The translations under genes were made by a program, and so were the position numbers. The notes under the pieces are model-generated. The model saw only the letters and a list, made by a program, of their open reading frames with translations. It did no database searches and had not been told where the DNA came from. This document shows positions 33,018-45,334 of a stretch of DNA of 64,000 nucleotides, piece by piece (the first letter of the stretch is position 1; every line of letters starts with the position of its first letter). Source of the stretch: Bedellia somnulentella (Eukaryota; Arthropoda; Insecta; Lepidoptera; Bedelliidae); NCBI GenBank assembly GCA_963576735.1, contig OY755182.1, positions 806,001 to 870,000 on the forward strand, written 5' to 3'.

Positions 33018-33179
33018 CGCTATACGAGTATATAAACATAAATACCAAAAATATAAAACACAGGTTTCATTTATTACCGTGACACCGCCAGCTTAATCAC
33101 ATACTTTTACAATACGGGGAAATTGTTGTATACTACAAACCTTATAGCTTAATATAATATTATTAAAAATGTACCTATA

Positions 33180-33290
33180 TGAAGTCAATGAACATACATA
33201 ACACATCTATAAATCTCTAAAAACGGTAGCCAGAGCTTCAGAATCCGAAAATTATTTAGCCACTTTTGGAAGTTAAGTGGTGAGATCTTA
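33180..33290 (-). repeat. SINE A tail fragment
   Basis: CTATAAATCTCTAAAAACGG, GTAGCCAGAGCTTCAGAAT, then unrelated sequence. Confidence 0.6.
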
Positions 33291-33483
33291 GTAAACATCT
33301 ACCCCAGACACTCTTTGGAGGACGGCCATTTGTGTTTCAACGGGACTCTGTACCAGCTCATAGGGCCAAAACAACTCAGGAGTGCTTTGAGCGCCAGAAA
33401 TCAAGCTATTAAGGCATCAAGATTGGCCCTTTAGCCCTCACCTCAATCTACTGGATTACTAAATTTAGCAGAAAGTCTGTTCT

Positions 33484-33714
33484 AAACATACATACATATA
33501 CTCACGGCTATATTTCCCTAGAAGGGGTAACCAGAGCTAAGGAATTATAAATTCCTCAGCCACTTTTGGATGTTGAGTGGGGAAAAGATGGTAAAAATGA
33601 AGGTTTTTGGTGATGGATCTCCAACCGCATCGCCAAAAATCCAATATAAGCCCCAATACCTTTAGTCGCCTCTTACGACACCCGTGGGTAGAAAGGGGTA
33701 GCGACATTCGTAAA
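33484..33714 (-). repeat. SINE A copy, 5' end lost
   Basis: ACATACATACATATACTCAC to GGTAGCGACATTC. A further minus fragment is at 33780-33875. Confidence 0.82.
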
Positions 33715-34215
33715 GAGTATCAGTAATTATGATATCTCTATGTCTCGTACCAGAAACTATAATTATCATTTATTTACTGAAAATCCCTTAATAATCCCAG
33801 ATACCATTACTTGCCTCTTACGATAACCCATGGGAAGAAATGGGGTAGTACTATCTAAGCCGACACTACACAGCAAAATAAAATAATCAGAGAAGAATTG
33901 TGAAACAAAAACATAACCAAGCGAAGCCAACGCAGATTGCCAGTTATAAAACAAATACGCAGATATTATTTCAGCTCGAGAGTAAAGTAACAAGAAAAGT
34001 AACCTAAAGTAAAGCGAAATGTGTTTGCTCTCAAAATAATTACAGCGTAAAAGTTGGTTACAATTTATTCAACTCGAATGAAACTTACTTTCTGAGTTAT
34101 GGCTTCATGTTTGGAGGCGCGAGCTCACAGTGTTTTAGGAGTGGGTTTCTTCAGGATTTCGGAACAGTTTTATGTAAATATTTTGTTTTCATGTCACTTA
34201 CTTTATAATTTAGCC

Positions 34216-34432
34216 GTGTAGTGCCGGCTTAGAATGTCGCTACCCAGAGGCGACTAAGGGTATTGGGCTTTTTATTGGATTTTTGGGCGATGCGGTTGGA
34301 GACCCATCACCAAAAACGTTTATTTTTACCATCTTTTCCCCACTCAACTTCCAAAAGTGGCTGAGGAATTTATAATTCCTTAGCTCTGGCTACCCCTTCT
34401 AGGGAAATATAGCCGAGAGTATATGTATGTAT
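34216..34432 (+). repeat. SINE A, internal deletion
   Basis: GTAGTGCCGGCTTAGAATG to AGCCGAGAGTATATG. About 18 bp (the CTTTCTACCCACGGGTGTCG block) is missing. Confidence 0.82.
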
Positions 34433-34561
34433 ATGTTCTTAGACTAAGTAAAAATTTTATACTAAGTTTGTGGAGTACCCAATAGGTGTACTTTCAAAGT
34501 CAACCTTGAACGCACATTATAAAACAAACTCTAATGTAAGATGTATAATAATTACTTACTT

Positions 34562-34645
34562 ACTTATACTCACGCCCGTTGTTCCCATTAGGGTCGGCAA
34601 AGACTATCGACCGCCACTTTTTACGATCATGACAAATTTCTTTTG
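34562..34645 (-). repeat. LINE 3' tail fragment
   Basis: TATACTCACGCCCGTTGTTC and GGGTCGGCAAAGACTATCG. Confidence 0.65.
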
Positions 34646-34782
34646 GTTACTTTTATTCTTTTCACTACGGATTTTCGCCTCCGTAAGCCTGACTACTACT
34701 TCACTCGACAGTCTAAATTGGATGAGTAATTTTTGTTTCTGAAACTCTGGCTGCCGCAGCTATATCCAGGTTAACTATAAAA

Positions 34783-35034
34783 TGTACATACATACATACA
34801 TATACTCACGGCTATAGATCCCTAGAAGGGGAAGCCAGAGCTAAGGAATTAGAAACTCCTCAGCCACTTTTGGAAAATTTAGTGGGGAAAAGATGGTAAA
34901 GTAAAGGTTATTGGTGATGGGTCTCCAACCGCATCGCCCAATGTTCCCTTAAAAGCCCCAATACCGTTAGTCGCCTCTTACGTACACCCACCGGAAGAAA
35001 TGGGGTAGCGCTATTCTAAGCCGGCACTACACAG
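34783..35034 (-). repeat. SINE A copy
   Basis: ACATACATACATACATATACTC to GCCGGCACTACACAGC. Confidence 0.86.
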
Positions 35035-37220
35035 CAAAAACTATAAAATGTGTGATAAATATTTACAAATAAACATATCAGTAATATTTTCAACAATCAA
35101 AATACCTACTACATATAAATCCGTTTACATATTTGAAAAATGGCAAGATTAATAGCACAATAATTTCTCCTCACACAAAAGACACGACTCGCCGCAGTAA
35201 TTACCAGAAAAAAGGAAAATAAACAAGAGACTTCACAAAAAACGGCCGAGTTTTACCAAATTCAGTGTCGTTAATTATTCTTATCCACTGGAAGAGGCTA
35301 AGCTAAGCGATGACCGGGCGTCAAATATAATATATTTTACTAATACCTACTATTTTTTTAAAGTATTTAAACTAAGATATCTTGCTATGTTTTGAACGAA
35401 TATTCGAATGTTAAATCCCAAAGCATTAAATTATTTCATATCAAGAAAACTGTAAAGTGTCAGGCATTGCCTAAAATACCACTATATCTATCTATTCCTG
35501 TGGATGGTTTGCCAGGTGGCTAAGGTTTTGAAGCAATAAGTAGTTGATCTGGTGCCCGGAGTTTTGCTGATAATCTTATATTTCGCTATCTTTCCTATTC
35601 TATCTTGCAAAAAAAACAAACCTACATAGAGATATTAATAACTTCTACCTACGTAGTACTATACCTACGAAGTAGTTATTAATACATCTTTATGCATATC
35701 TAGTTTTTTATCTTAATTATCAATATCTGGCTAACCCCTGCCGATTGTAGTCTTGATAATACACACTTTAAAGCCGTATAATATAGAAAATGTAAGTATC
35801 AATACAATTTCGTCCAAACTAAGTAAAAGCGATCAACTGAAGCTATACCAAGCTAAGCTAGCTCATCAGTGTGAGATGGTTTCAGAGTGAAGCGTGTTGA
35901 GAAAGTACTCCGGCATCGGGAGCTGTTGGAAACGCGAATTAAAACGGATGAACATTGATTAAGGGTGCTACGGATTACTGGAGGACGCTTTTATATGAGA
36001 GCGGTTAAAAGACGTGATAACAAATGCTATTTTTAGACTTAGGGAGCAACGAATCGATTATAGTCGTAAAATAAAAAGTAAAGTAGGTTATAGATTCGCA
36101 TTTGATAAAAAGCATGATATTTTTGTTGTGTTTCATCTTTTTAGAAAATAATTTTGTCCTTACCTACATGGTTCATTTGAAATTATAATCGAAAACAAAC
36201 ATACCAATTTTTATTCTGCTAGGACCAGAATTCAAGAAAATACATATGCAAACATACCCTCGTTTAGCTACCAATTAAATCTTATAAATGTTTATTATTA
36301 ATAAAATTAATTAGTGTATTTATTCATTACGTCCGGAAAATTTACCAAAATTTGCAAGGAGGTAAAAAATAAACAAACATATAAAACAGGTTATATGTTT
36401 TTATTACTTTGGATACTTACCTCAGTTAATAAGATAATTATGTTCAATGTTCACAGAGCTTGAGAGCTGTCTGGTGAGGATTTTTCTTCTCACGTTATGT
36501 GATTGGTTTTTGTGATGGACAATTTAGTTTAATTATGTCAAACTAGCGTTTGGTTTTGTCGCATAGAAAATCTTTTATAAAGTAAAAATATGACCCAAAA
36601 TTGTACAAAACATATTTTGAAAAAATGAAAAAATGTGAATGTAAAGAGTTTCTTTGTTGCTTCTTCTCTTTACGGACGGGCGGACTAATGATAAATTTAA
36701 AAAATTTGACGTTCAAAAAATCTTAGTTGTTAACTTAATTTTGAAAAATAAACTTTTTGACTTTTTTTTTGAGAAATACCTCAGCTAATTTTGGAATTTT
36801 ACTGGGGAATAGATTGCAAAACATAGGATGATTGGTGATACCTCCATCCACGCCGCCAAGAATCACTTCATCTTTAATCTTTAATCGATTTGTACGATAT
36901 CCATGGGAAGAAATAGCTTAGAACTTTCTTACACTGCAAAACTACTTGTTAAATATTATACAGGCGTGATAAAAACCGTCACAAGTCTGTTAAAATTAAA
37001 ACCTCTTGAATCTGGAACCATCCCACTCCCTCTTCCCTCCTTATTCCTCAAAGAGGCGGGCAAAGCACTCAGTTGAAACAAAGTCATTCACTTATAATAA
37101 AATATAAACAACCTCAAATAAATTGGGACCATTACGCACATAGATTTATTTAGCTTTGCATTGCTAATGCAGCCGATAATCTGCGAAAAGGCTAAAAATA
37201 CAAGTCAATTTAGTTTGCTT
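35035..37220. other. Anonymous AT-rich DNA
   Basis: No open frame worth calling and no intact repeat. A decayed minus SINE A is visible at about 36770-36960 (CCTCAGCTAATTTTGG, CCATCCACGCCGCCAAGAATC). Confidence 0.6.
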
Positions 37221-37221
37221 T

Positions 37222-37475
37222 TATTTAAATGCTGTGTAGTGTCGGCTTAGAATAGCACTACCCCATTTCTTCCGGTGGGTGTATGTAAGAGGCGACTAAC
37301 GGTATTGGGGCTATTAAGGGATTTTTGGGCGATGTGGTTGGAGATCCATCACCAACAACCTTTATTTCACCATCTTTACCCCACTCAACTTTCCAAAAGT
37401 GGCTAGGGAATTTCTAATTCCTTAGCTCTGGCTACCCCTTTTAGGGATTTATAGCCGTGAGTATATGTATGTATG
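37222..37475 (+). repeat. SINE A copy
   Basis: GTAGTGTCGGCTTAGAATAG to TATAGCCGTGAGTATATG plus the ATGT tail. Confidence 0.87.
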
Positions 37476-37526
37476 CAATTTAAATAAAGTGGTAAATTTA
37501 TTTTCCGTTTTCACTATTATAAAACC

Positions 37527-38140
37527 GTGATAGCCAATGGATAGAACACTCGACTCTCATGCAGAGACGCGTGGTTTCAAATCCCGAGTTGGATCTTCAC
37601 CAATTCTTCTTTCCTAAAGTCAAAAACATGGTTAATTTTTATTTAATCTTTATTTAAATTTAAATGCTTATGTGATTGTGTGTGTGTGTGTGTGTGTGTA
37701 TGTAGAATGCTTGCATGAATGCATGTGTGTGCAAGGATTTATGTATCTGTGTATGTGTGTGCATCTGTGTTCGTGCACTTAGTCTTAAGTTAGTTTTAAG
37801 TTAGCTTTAAGTCATGGTCAGAGCTGAAAACCGGCGCTATCCGCTTACAGTGAATAGACCGAGCTCTAGATTATTTTGTCTTTTTGTGTTTTTCTCATGT
37901 TGTTTATGTAGTTATGTATTTAAAAGAGGCAAATAAAATCTTATTATTATTATTAATAATTTATCTTGGTTGTTAACGCTGAGGATAAACATCCTGTGAA
38001 TAGTCATGTGACAGTATACTCCCAAAAAAACAGCTATAAGCCTGCCCCCTATCACATGAGTACACTGTCCAAGCAAAACGTGGGTTCAGAAGTATTAGTA
38101 CCCCTGCCAATCTCTTCGGGAACTACGGCGTGAACGTTAG
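37527..38140 (+). repeat. SINE B split by another insertion
   Basis: Head at 37527-37640 (CCGTGATAGCCAATGG, TTTCAAATCCCGAG) and body plus tail at 37968-38140 (GGTTGTTAACGCTGAGG ... TACGGCGTGAACG). The intervening 37641-37967 holds a GT-rich tract (37677-37705) and a segment ending AAATAAAATC with (TTA)n, probably a separate retroposon. Confidence 0.72.
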
Positions 38141-38374
38141 TGCCTTTGAGTTGAGTCTTGAAACTTATCAGGATATATTGGCTTAAGAATTACACAGCCA
38201 CATGTTTTCTCATGGGTCTAAAAATATTTAGAGATTTTTCAAGTGATCATCATCATCATAAAAGTCTTTCTATTCACTATCATTTTCCCAGTTCGGTTAT
38301 CTCTTTTACGGACCCATAGCTGAAAGTAAAAGAAGGTAGGTATAATTTTGTGAAAACCATTATTTTCATACAGA

Positions 38375-38570
38375 GGTTGTCAGTAGAGGACGACCTACAA
38401 GGGCACATTTGGACCAAATAGCGAGATTCTCAAAATTGCAGGCGTCCGAAGTATGAAGAATAAAAGAGCATGTATGTGAGGATTGATGGATGTTCGTCAG
38501 GATCATACAAAGTGGCGATCGATAGTTTCTGGCTACGCCAATGGGAACTAATGGCGTGAGTGTATATGTG
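38375..38570 (+). repeat. LINE 3' end, decayed
   Basis: AGTAGAGGACGACCTACAAGG, then AAGTGGCGATCGATAGTTTC and AATGGCGTGAGTGTATATG. It is the plus-strand version of 32097-32353. Confidence 0.65.
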
Positions 38571-38608
38571 TATGTTATTCTATTGTGTCATCGTTAATTC
38601 GTTCGCTA

Positions 38609-38847
38609 TGTTGTGTCGGCTTAGAATAGCACTACCCCATTCCTTCCGATGGGTGGACGTAAGAGGCGACTAACGGTATTGAGACTTTTAAGGGATTTTT
38701 GGGCGATGCGGTTGGAGACTCATCACCAACAACCTTTATTTTACCATCTTTCCCCCACTCACATTTCCAAAAGTGGCTGATGAAAGTCTGATTCCTTAGC
38801 TCTGGCTACCCCTTTTAGGGATTTATAGCCGTGAGTATATGTATGCA
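38609..38847 (+). repeat. SINE A copy
   Basis: TGTGTCGGCTTAGAATAGC to TATAGCCGTGAGTATATG. Confidence 0.86.
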
Positions 38848-40350
38848 ATATTTATGCATCGAACGAGAGAAATGTTCAAATAAATCACGGCCTAACAATA
38901 AACATTGCTATGCCAACAACACTTTATCTCTACTTAAACTCAATTTAAACTTATTTATTCAAAGTGAAATCTATTGCTGATAGTTTTAATTTTATAAAAT
39001 CTATGACTAATAAGTCTACCGTTCTTCAAAAGGCGTCATTTAAAGACATACATACATACATATACTCACGGCTATAAATCCCTAGAAGGGGTAGCCAGAG
39101 CTAAGGAATTAAAAAAAATAAAAAAAAAGAAAGAGAAATAAAAAAATGTTACATTCAATTTTTTTCAGACATGCAGTAGGCAATAGTACAAAATGGCAAT
39201 CCCACAAGTAGTTTAAACTGAAGAGTGAATGTAAATTAGGTGAGTAGGGAACGAGTGACGAATGAAATAATTCAATCAATATCAATCAGTGCTGAATGGA
39301 GAATGCAATATCGTGTGATGGCTGCAAACGTGCTCTTTGCTGTGGTACCTACTGTGGGGACATATGGGCGTTTGTTTTAATTCATTTTTAACTAATGGCG
39401 TGACAACAGACCGTTCACAGTAATTTTACGTTAAGACAATTTTTCTGGCGCTACTCTGAATCCTTATCGGAATGATATACCTTATAATAATATCAAAAAC
39501 ACTAAAAAAACAAAGAACACCACGGAGCACTTGACACACTTCAAAGCAAGTAATGCTAACATAACATACATGAAAACTAATGTCAGAGGTAAAATAAATG
39601 TGAACCGACTGTACTCGTATGTATAAATGTATGACAAATTATGCCACTATCTTAGGCAGCGGCACTCATATTCAACTATCAACGCATATAGCTGGCAATC
39701 ATAAATTACCCCCTCATAGGTGAAATATGTAAAAGCCATAGGCGATTCTCACATCCGCATCCCTCATCACGCTGCATGATGCGTATTGACGACTACGCGC
39801 GTAGCGTATTAACAAGAAATAAACATTTTGCTTCTTCTTCTTATTATCAAAAACTATGAAAAGAAAAGAGTTACTCATCTACTATTCTAATACTTACGTA
39901 ATTGTATAAATTAAACCACTTTGGAGAGTCTGCAACTTGATTTTATTGTGTCAAACCAACCAATTTATATCAGACAAGAAAACTTCGATACCGCGATGTG
40001 AAGAAACAACTAATCTTTTAATGTAATCTTAACATAATAATTGCATTGAAATCGCTCTTCCGTATGTCCCCATCGCACTACGAACCCGACACAGTATATT
40101 TCGCGCAGCGTCCGCCATAAATCCAAAATATTCACATAAATAACGATAAACACTGAAATTCCACTTATTTATTGCTCTTTTTTACTCTGATCGATTGTCA
40201 AGCTGTTGCATTCAGTTTTCATTTCGATGGACTCGTATTTTGGTGAGGATAAACATCCATTTTGGTTTTGTAATGATGACTTTGAATAATAGCTCTATCG
40301 CGTCTTTTCCTGAAAGAATTAAATGAAAATACTAAGAATTTAAGCTTTTT
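38848..40350. other. Anonymous DNA with a SINE A stub
   Basis: Only a 63-bp minus SINE A stub (39047-39109, breaking into an A-rich run) is recognisable. No open frame above background. Confidence 0.6.
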
Positions 40351-40352
40351 TA

Positions 40353-40660
40353 AAGTTTACTAATAAATAAAGAATAAATAAAGGAAAGAAAAATTTCGAC
40401 ACAGGCGGGATTCGAACCCGCGACCTCGAATTAGTAAAAAATTCGGAGGTAGGAAACGCAAACACTACTAAAACGTGTAAAAGAAATAAAGGATAGAAGA
40501 ATTTCGCGCTGGCAGCCATTGACACGGTAGCTCAATTGGCAAGAGCGACGGGGGCGTATACCCGAGGTGTGTCGAAATTTTTCTTTCCTTTATTTATTCT
40601 TTATTTATTAGTAATAATCCCCACATGAGGTTTTCATGAACAAAAAGATTTAAATTTTTT
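40353..40660 (+). repeat. SINE C, self-inverted form
   Basis: Left arm 40360-40430 is the reverse complement of the tail plus 3' tRNA half; then the leader AATTCGGAGGTAGGAAACGC and the forward tRNA-like head, shortened by a deletion at ACCCGAGGTGTGTCG. The tail is intact through 40614/40615, the empty site of the 189-1185 Helitron. Copy 2 matches window position 1 from about 40447. Confidence 0.75.
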
Positions 40661-40694
40661 AAAGTTTGTCTTGCAAAATGGATAGAAAAACTAT

Positions 40695-41060
40695 CACTTA
40701 CGTTCGCGCCTTATGTCTCTGAATCTGTTCCAGAGGTTTTTAATACTTCTGAGTAATTATTAACAGATTTAACATGATATTTTGGTCATCTTGTGTGCAG
40801 AGTACCCTCGTTTTGATTTGGACAGTAAATCCACGTTGTAGCGGCAGGTCTTTCGCCGCTTTGTATAAATACACTGCTACATGACTAAGTATAATTCAGC
40901 CACGTGGGTTTGTTCATGATAGTTTTCCTCACCGCAAACAACCTCAATAAATTAACCACTCAGATGACTTTCGAAAAGACAAATTGCTGTAGGCCCGACC
41001 CAGGACTTGAACTTACATCGTCTGCAGGATAAGCGGTGTTCTGCCCACTGAGGTATAATG
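40695..41060 (-). repeat. SINE B, old copy
   Basis: Counterpart of 1268-1642, with a few substitutions. Confidence 0.7.
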
Positions 41061-41089
41061 GTTGTGGTTAAAGTCTTATTTTTTATACA

Positions 41090-41340
41090 ATATATAGATT
41101 ACCTACACCATAGTACAATAACGTTTGACCTGCGCTTCCAAAGGAAATTCAGGAGATGCAATAAAACAAAACCGTCCGGCAACATTATTCTTATTCATCT
41201 AAATGAAGACCGACAGAGAATTTCCGAGGGAAATATATCTCATTATTTTGTGGAAAGATTTGAAAATGTTTCCGACGTAACATTGGAAAATACAGTGCTA
41301 ACGATGAATTATGTTGGGTTTCGGTTTGAGAGTAAAAAAC
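41090..41340 (+). other. Conserved segment, unknown
   Basis: Counterpart of 1927-2170. It has an open frame here (part of 41058-41360, reading LRFQRKFRRCNKTKPSGNI) that is also largely open in copy 1. There is no domain I recognise. Confidence 0.35.
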
Positions 41341-41461
41341 GTTTATACTATTTTCTGTAGATTACTGATGGTGGTAGCAGATTTGAAGTTATAATACATA
41401 TTAAAATTGATGCTAGCCAGAATTTTAAAAGAATATCAAAAAGTAAAAGAAACAAACCGTA

Positions 41462-41692
41462 AATACATACATATATATACTCACGACTATAAATCCCAGA
41501 AAGGGGTAGCCAGAGCTTCGTAGTTAAAACTTCCTCAGCCACTTATGGAAGTTAAGTGGGGAAAATATTGTAAATAAAGGTTGATGGCGATGGGTCTCCA
41601 TCCGCATCGCCCAGCAACAACTTAAAAAGGCCCAATACCCTAAGTCACCTCTTACGACACCTGCGGGAGGAAATGGGGTAGTGTTATACCAT
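41462..41692 (-). repeat. SINE A copy
   Basis: ATACATACATATATATACTC to GGGTAGTGTTAT. Counterpart of the truncated 4470-4578. Confidence 0.82.
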
Positions 41693-41765
41693 AAATATTT
41701 CAATATTTGGGATATACGAGTATGACTTTCATCCATTACCTTTAATTAAATCATTTTTAGCCAAT

Positions 41766-42130
41766 GACGACGTGATAGCTCAATGGGTAGAACACCGGTC
41801 AACGTGCTAGCGACTAGTGTTCAAATCCCGGGTCGGGCCTACACCAACTTGTCTTTTATAAAGACATATGTGTGGTTAATTTATTACGGTTGTAAACGGT
41901 GAGGGAAAACATCGTGAGGAAACCCACATGGCTGAGTTGTACTTAGTCATGTGACCGTGTATTCGTACCAAACGGCGATAGGCCTGCCCCCTATCACGTG
42001 AGTACGCTGTCCATGCAAAACGTGGCTACTCTGAACGCCAGGTGACAATGTCACGTGATGTTCAGAAGTATTAATACCTCTGCCAACCCCTTCGGGGATA
42101 TTCGGCGTGAACGTTTATGTTATGTTATGT
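41766..42130 (+). repeat. SINE B, 365 bp, 12-bp TSD
   Basis: Flanked by TTTTTAGCCAAT at 41754-41765 and 42131-42142. Head: GTGATAGCTCAATGGGTAGA (box A) and GTGTTCAAATCCCGG (box B). Tail: CCCCTTCGGGGATATTCGG, then TTATGTTATG. A reference copy for the family. Confidence 0.93.
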
Positions 42131-42480
42131 TTTTTAGCCAATCAAACTTCTAAAAGCGATTTACTTACTACCTTTTGGTTTTCTAGATGTGACTGTAGGA
42201 AGGTATGTAGATTGTTTGGGAGAAAATTAATTATTCTACTGAATTAAGGCAATAAAAATGTTCTATAGTTCTATATATACACCATTTTCATTAGTATTAT
42301 TTAGGCTCACTAGGCTTACTTACAAAAATATTCCTTAAAAACCAAACAGATACATAAAAATAACATAGCTCTCCGTTCAAGACTTAGTTGCCTTTTTTGT
42401 AGTCGGTTTAAAAGACACAGTTTTCACTCACTAACCACTTGTAGTTGCATAGAAATATAATGCGCAAAGCGTATAAGTAA

Positions 42481-42618
42481 CGCCCGATTTCTGAATTGAG
42501 TATTCAAGCTGAGAACGACTTAAGTATCGTTTTGTCTCATTCAGTTGTTAAGATTTTAATGCGACAGAACGATACTTAAGTTGTTCTCAGCTGGAATACT
42601 CAATTCAGAAATCGGGCG
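42481..42618. mobile_element. Fold-back MITE, 138 bp, TAA TSD
   Basis: Arms of about 61 bp differ at four positions. Ends CGCCCGATTTCTGAATTGAG and complement, flanked by TAA at 42478-42480 and 42619-42621. Three-base TWA duplications suggest PIF/Harbinger-type mobilisation. Confidence 0.9.
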
Positions 42619-42736
42619 TAACTCATATAACACGTACAAGAATATTGGGGCTTTTAAAGTGATTGTTCGGCGATGCGGTTGGAGATCCAAATATCTTTAA
42701 GTTTAATCTTTACACTAACTAACTTCCAAATGTGAC

Positions 42737-43383
42737 TGTAGCGACGCGCTATCAGTACACAATGACGCGCACTACATAGAAACGCTGACAGTGCCAGAAG
42801 AATCACATTCCACAGCAACACGAAACCAAGTAATATACGTCACACGCGTCATCAAGACTCGCCATACAAATCGTACATCGCGCAATCGAAGTTTCTAAAA
42901 CATTTACTATATATCGTCTGCTTACTGGTAAAATGTAGTAAATGCGTTTTTTACAAAAAAATAGTTTATAATGCATTTATATGTAATTTTTGACGCTCTT
43001 TCTACTGGAAAAACGCAATAAATGATAGGACTGTTAATTACAGGTCATTTCTCAATTACAGGTCAAATATGATAAGTGCACACCCATGCTAAAAATTATA
43101 TTTTTTTTCCACAATATTTATAAGAAAATGGCCTCTAATATGCTACCGCAAATAAGAACGTTAAATTTCCAATAATTTATTAAATAAATTTCTGCAAAAT
43201 CTTATTTAGATGTTAGAAAAAAAATGCTTAAACTTTGAAAACCCTATATCTCCGTTTAACAAAATATGTATTTACTACATTTTACCAGTAAGCAGACGAT
43301 ATACAAGTTCCAACTTAATACAGTAGGACCGCGGTCCCCAGGCATACCACCGCCTGGCGGAAGATCTTCCCTTTTCCTCCACA
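42737..43383. mobile_element. Solo LTR carrying a nested MITE
   Basis: Same LTR family as 1666-1925, GTGAC at 42732-42736 and 43384-43388. Without the MITE it is about 260 bp. It is in SINE A, at a site unrelated to that of the copy 1 LTR. Confidence 0.9.
42915..43298. mobile_element. MITE with perfect 29-bp TIR
   Basis: CGTCTGCTTACTGGTAAAAT at 42915 and its complement ending at 43298; 29 bases identical. The uninterrupted site in the other LTR (near 1850) shows 4 duplicated bases (ATAT), or equally TA if the TIR is one base longer at each end (TCGTCTG). TA would fit Tc1/mariner-type mobilisation. Confidence 0.9.
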
Positions 43384-43559
43384 GTGACTAAGCAACTTAT
43401 AATTCTGAATCTCTAGCTACCCTTTTTTCGGATTTATAGTCGTGAGAATAGCAACCTTTACACAGACGCTATCCGCGTGAAGGAGCAATATGTACGAGTA
43501 TCTATGAATGTATGTATTTTATTTTGAAATGTGTTATTTAACAAAAGATCTAGTGACTA

Positions 43560-43803
43560 CATACATACATATACTCACGGCTTTAAATCCCTAGAAGGGG
43601 TAGCCAGAGCTAAGGAATTCGAAATTCCTCAGCCACGTTTGGAAAGTTGAGTGGGGAAAAGATGGTAAAATAAAGGTTGTTGGTGATGGGTCTCCAACCG
43701 CATCGCCCAAAATTCCTTAAAAGCCCCAATACCGTTAGTCGCCTCTTACGTACACCCACCAGAAGAAATGGGGTAGTGCTATTCTAAGCCGACACTACAC
43801 AGC
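43560..43803 (-). repeat. SINE A, copy 2 only
   Basis: Full length, flanked by GACTA at 43555-43559 and 43804-43808. The empty site in copy 1 is near 5240 (CTAGTGACTAACCC). Confidence 0.9.
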
Positions 43804-43808
43804 GACTA

Positions 43809-44640
43809 ACCCTTAAGGATATGATGACAAGTTATGCGTTATTTATATCAAAGATTTACAATGTTATTCTATCTTAGTCTTATCTAATATGGTTTTTTGC
43901 AGCAATCTTAAAAATATTAAAAGTTACATTATGTATTGTATCTACAGTTTTCAGTCGTCTCAACAAAGAAAATCGACGACAATATCATGGAAATATTTCA
44001 CTGGACAGTTAAAGCTACACAAATCGCAATATTTGTCGCAACAAAGATATTTTGTTGAAACAAATGGCGGCCCATATTCGAGAGAATAAATCAAAAATAA
44101 CAAAGAGAGAGGATATTCATGGGGTTGCAAGCTGTGAAAAAATATTATTGTTATATACATGATCAGAATAGAATTTTTGTATTGCTTGTAAATCATTTTC
44201 ACGCCAAATACACTCGTAGTGGCTAAAGGAGTAAAATGGGATATTTGAGTAAACGGTGTTTGAATATCCCAAAATAATGAATGTACATATTCAAATTCTA
44301 CCATAAGTGGCAGGACCATGAAGCCCATTAAAGAGGTTTTTAGGTGCAGGAGTTCTCTCATTTTTACATACACAAAGTACGAAAGAGGTAGCCAGAATAC
44401 GAAAATTTCAATCGACAATTCTATATGCCCTGTTAGAATTTCAGTGGTGATAATACTATTACTAAAAATACCAAAGCTAGGTGCATCAGTCTACAAGCGT
44501 CAAATAAAGGTAGTAAGCCGGCAAGACTTGAAAAACTTTGAATTTTGGTGGTTCATCAATGGTAGAAGTTTAAAATTTGTAATCGTAATGGTGATACACA
44601 CAAGTATTATTATTATGTTTAGACCATCAGTATAGCTAGT
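43809..44640. other. Low-copy segment, copy 2 version
   Basis: Counterpart of 5202-6072. The minus frame 44418-43960 also has 152 codons without a stop. Differences cluster in 44210-44340, where several residues change (for example GFEYVHPLF to EFEYVHSLF). No function assigned. Confidence 0.35.
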
Positions 44641-44710
44641 ACGAGCTCTTCTAACTAGAAATCGCGTGGTATAAAACAGCCATCTCTTTCGCTCATGCTT
44701 CAGTTACTTA

Positions 44711-44848
44711 CGACCGATTTCTGAATTGAGTATTCCAGCTGAGAACAACTTAAGTATCGTTCTGTCGCATTAAAATCTTAACAACTGAATGAGACAAACG
44801 GATACTTAAGTCGTTCTCAGCTTGAATACTCAATTCAGAATTCGGGCG
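44711..44848. mobile_element. Fold-back MITE, 138 bp, TTA TSD
   Basis: Same family as 42481 in opposite orientation, flanked by TTA at 44708-44710 and 44849-44851. The empty site is in copy 1 at about 6146-6152. Confidence 0.92.
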
Positions 44849-45334
44849 TTAGTATCGTATACTGTCATCTCATTCAAACAGATATCGTGCATGACGATAA
44901 AATAGCGCTCGTGCTCCACGTCGCTTCCCATCGAGTCTAGTTTGTTCACCATAAATTAAACGTGTAAGTAAAAGTAAAACAATAAGACCAAAGCAATATA
45001 TTTTTTCCCCAGTAGCATCCATTGTTTCACAGCTGGCAACATTCCGGCGCACACATAGAGCCCGCCAAAGATCTCGCAAACAAAGCGACTTGTCTTTACA
45101 ATAATCTGACCATACACAATGTCCGACATGTAGGATGCCCTTGCTTTCTATTCTGTTGTGGACGAAAATATTTATGGGTTGCTATTTGATAAATATGATA
45201 GAACACCTCACTACAACTTGTTTTATTTTCGCTTTGATGAGTTATATTAACCTTGGTGGTACAGTGGGAAATATCTTGGTCGTTATCATTAATGAAGGAG
45301 ATCCTGATTTGAATATCAAAAAAGTCTTACATAC

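Larger units (their letters stand above)
42640..43450 (+). repeat. SINE A split by solo LTR
   Basis: Left piece 42640-42735 (TATTGGGGCTTTTAAAGTG ... CTTCCAAATGTGAC) and right piece 43384-43450 (GTGACTAAGCAACTTAT ... TTTATAGTCGTGAG). Confidence 0.65.

Noticed and set aside
33766..33993. Small hydrophobic ORFs across the centre (33766, 34470, 25320 and similar)
   Set aside because: They overlap SINE A, LINE tails or simple repeats and show no family features.
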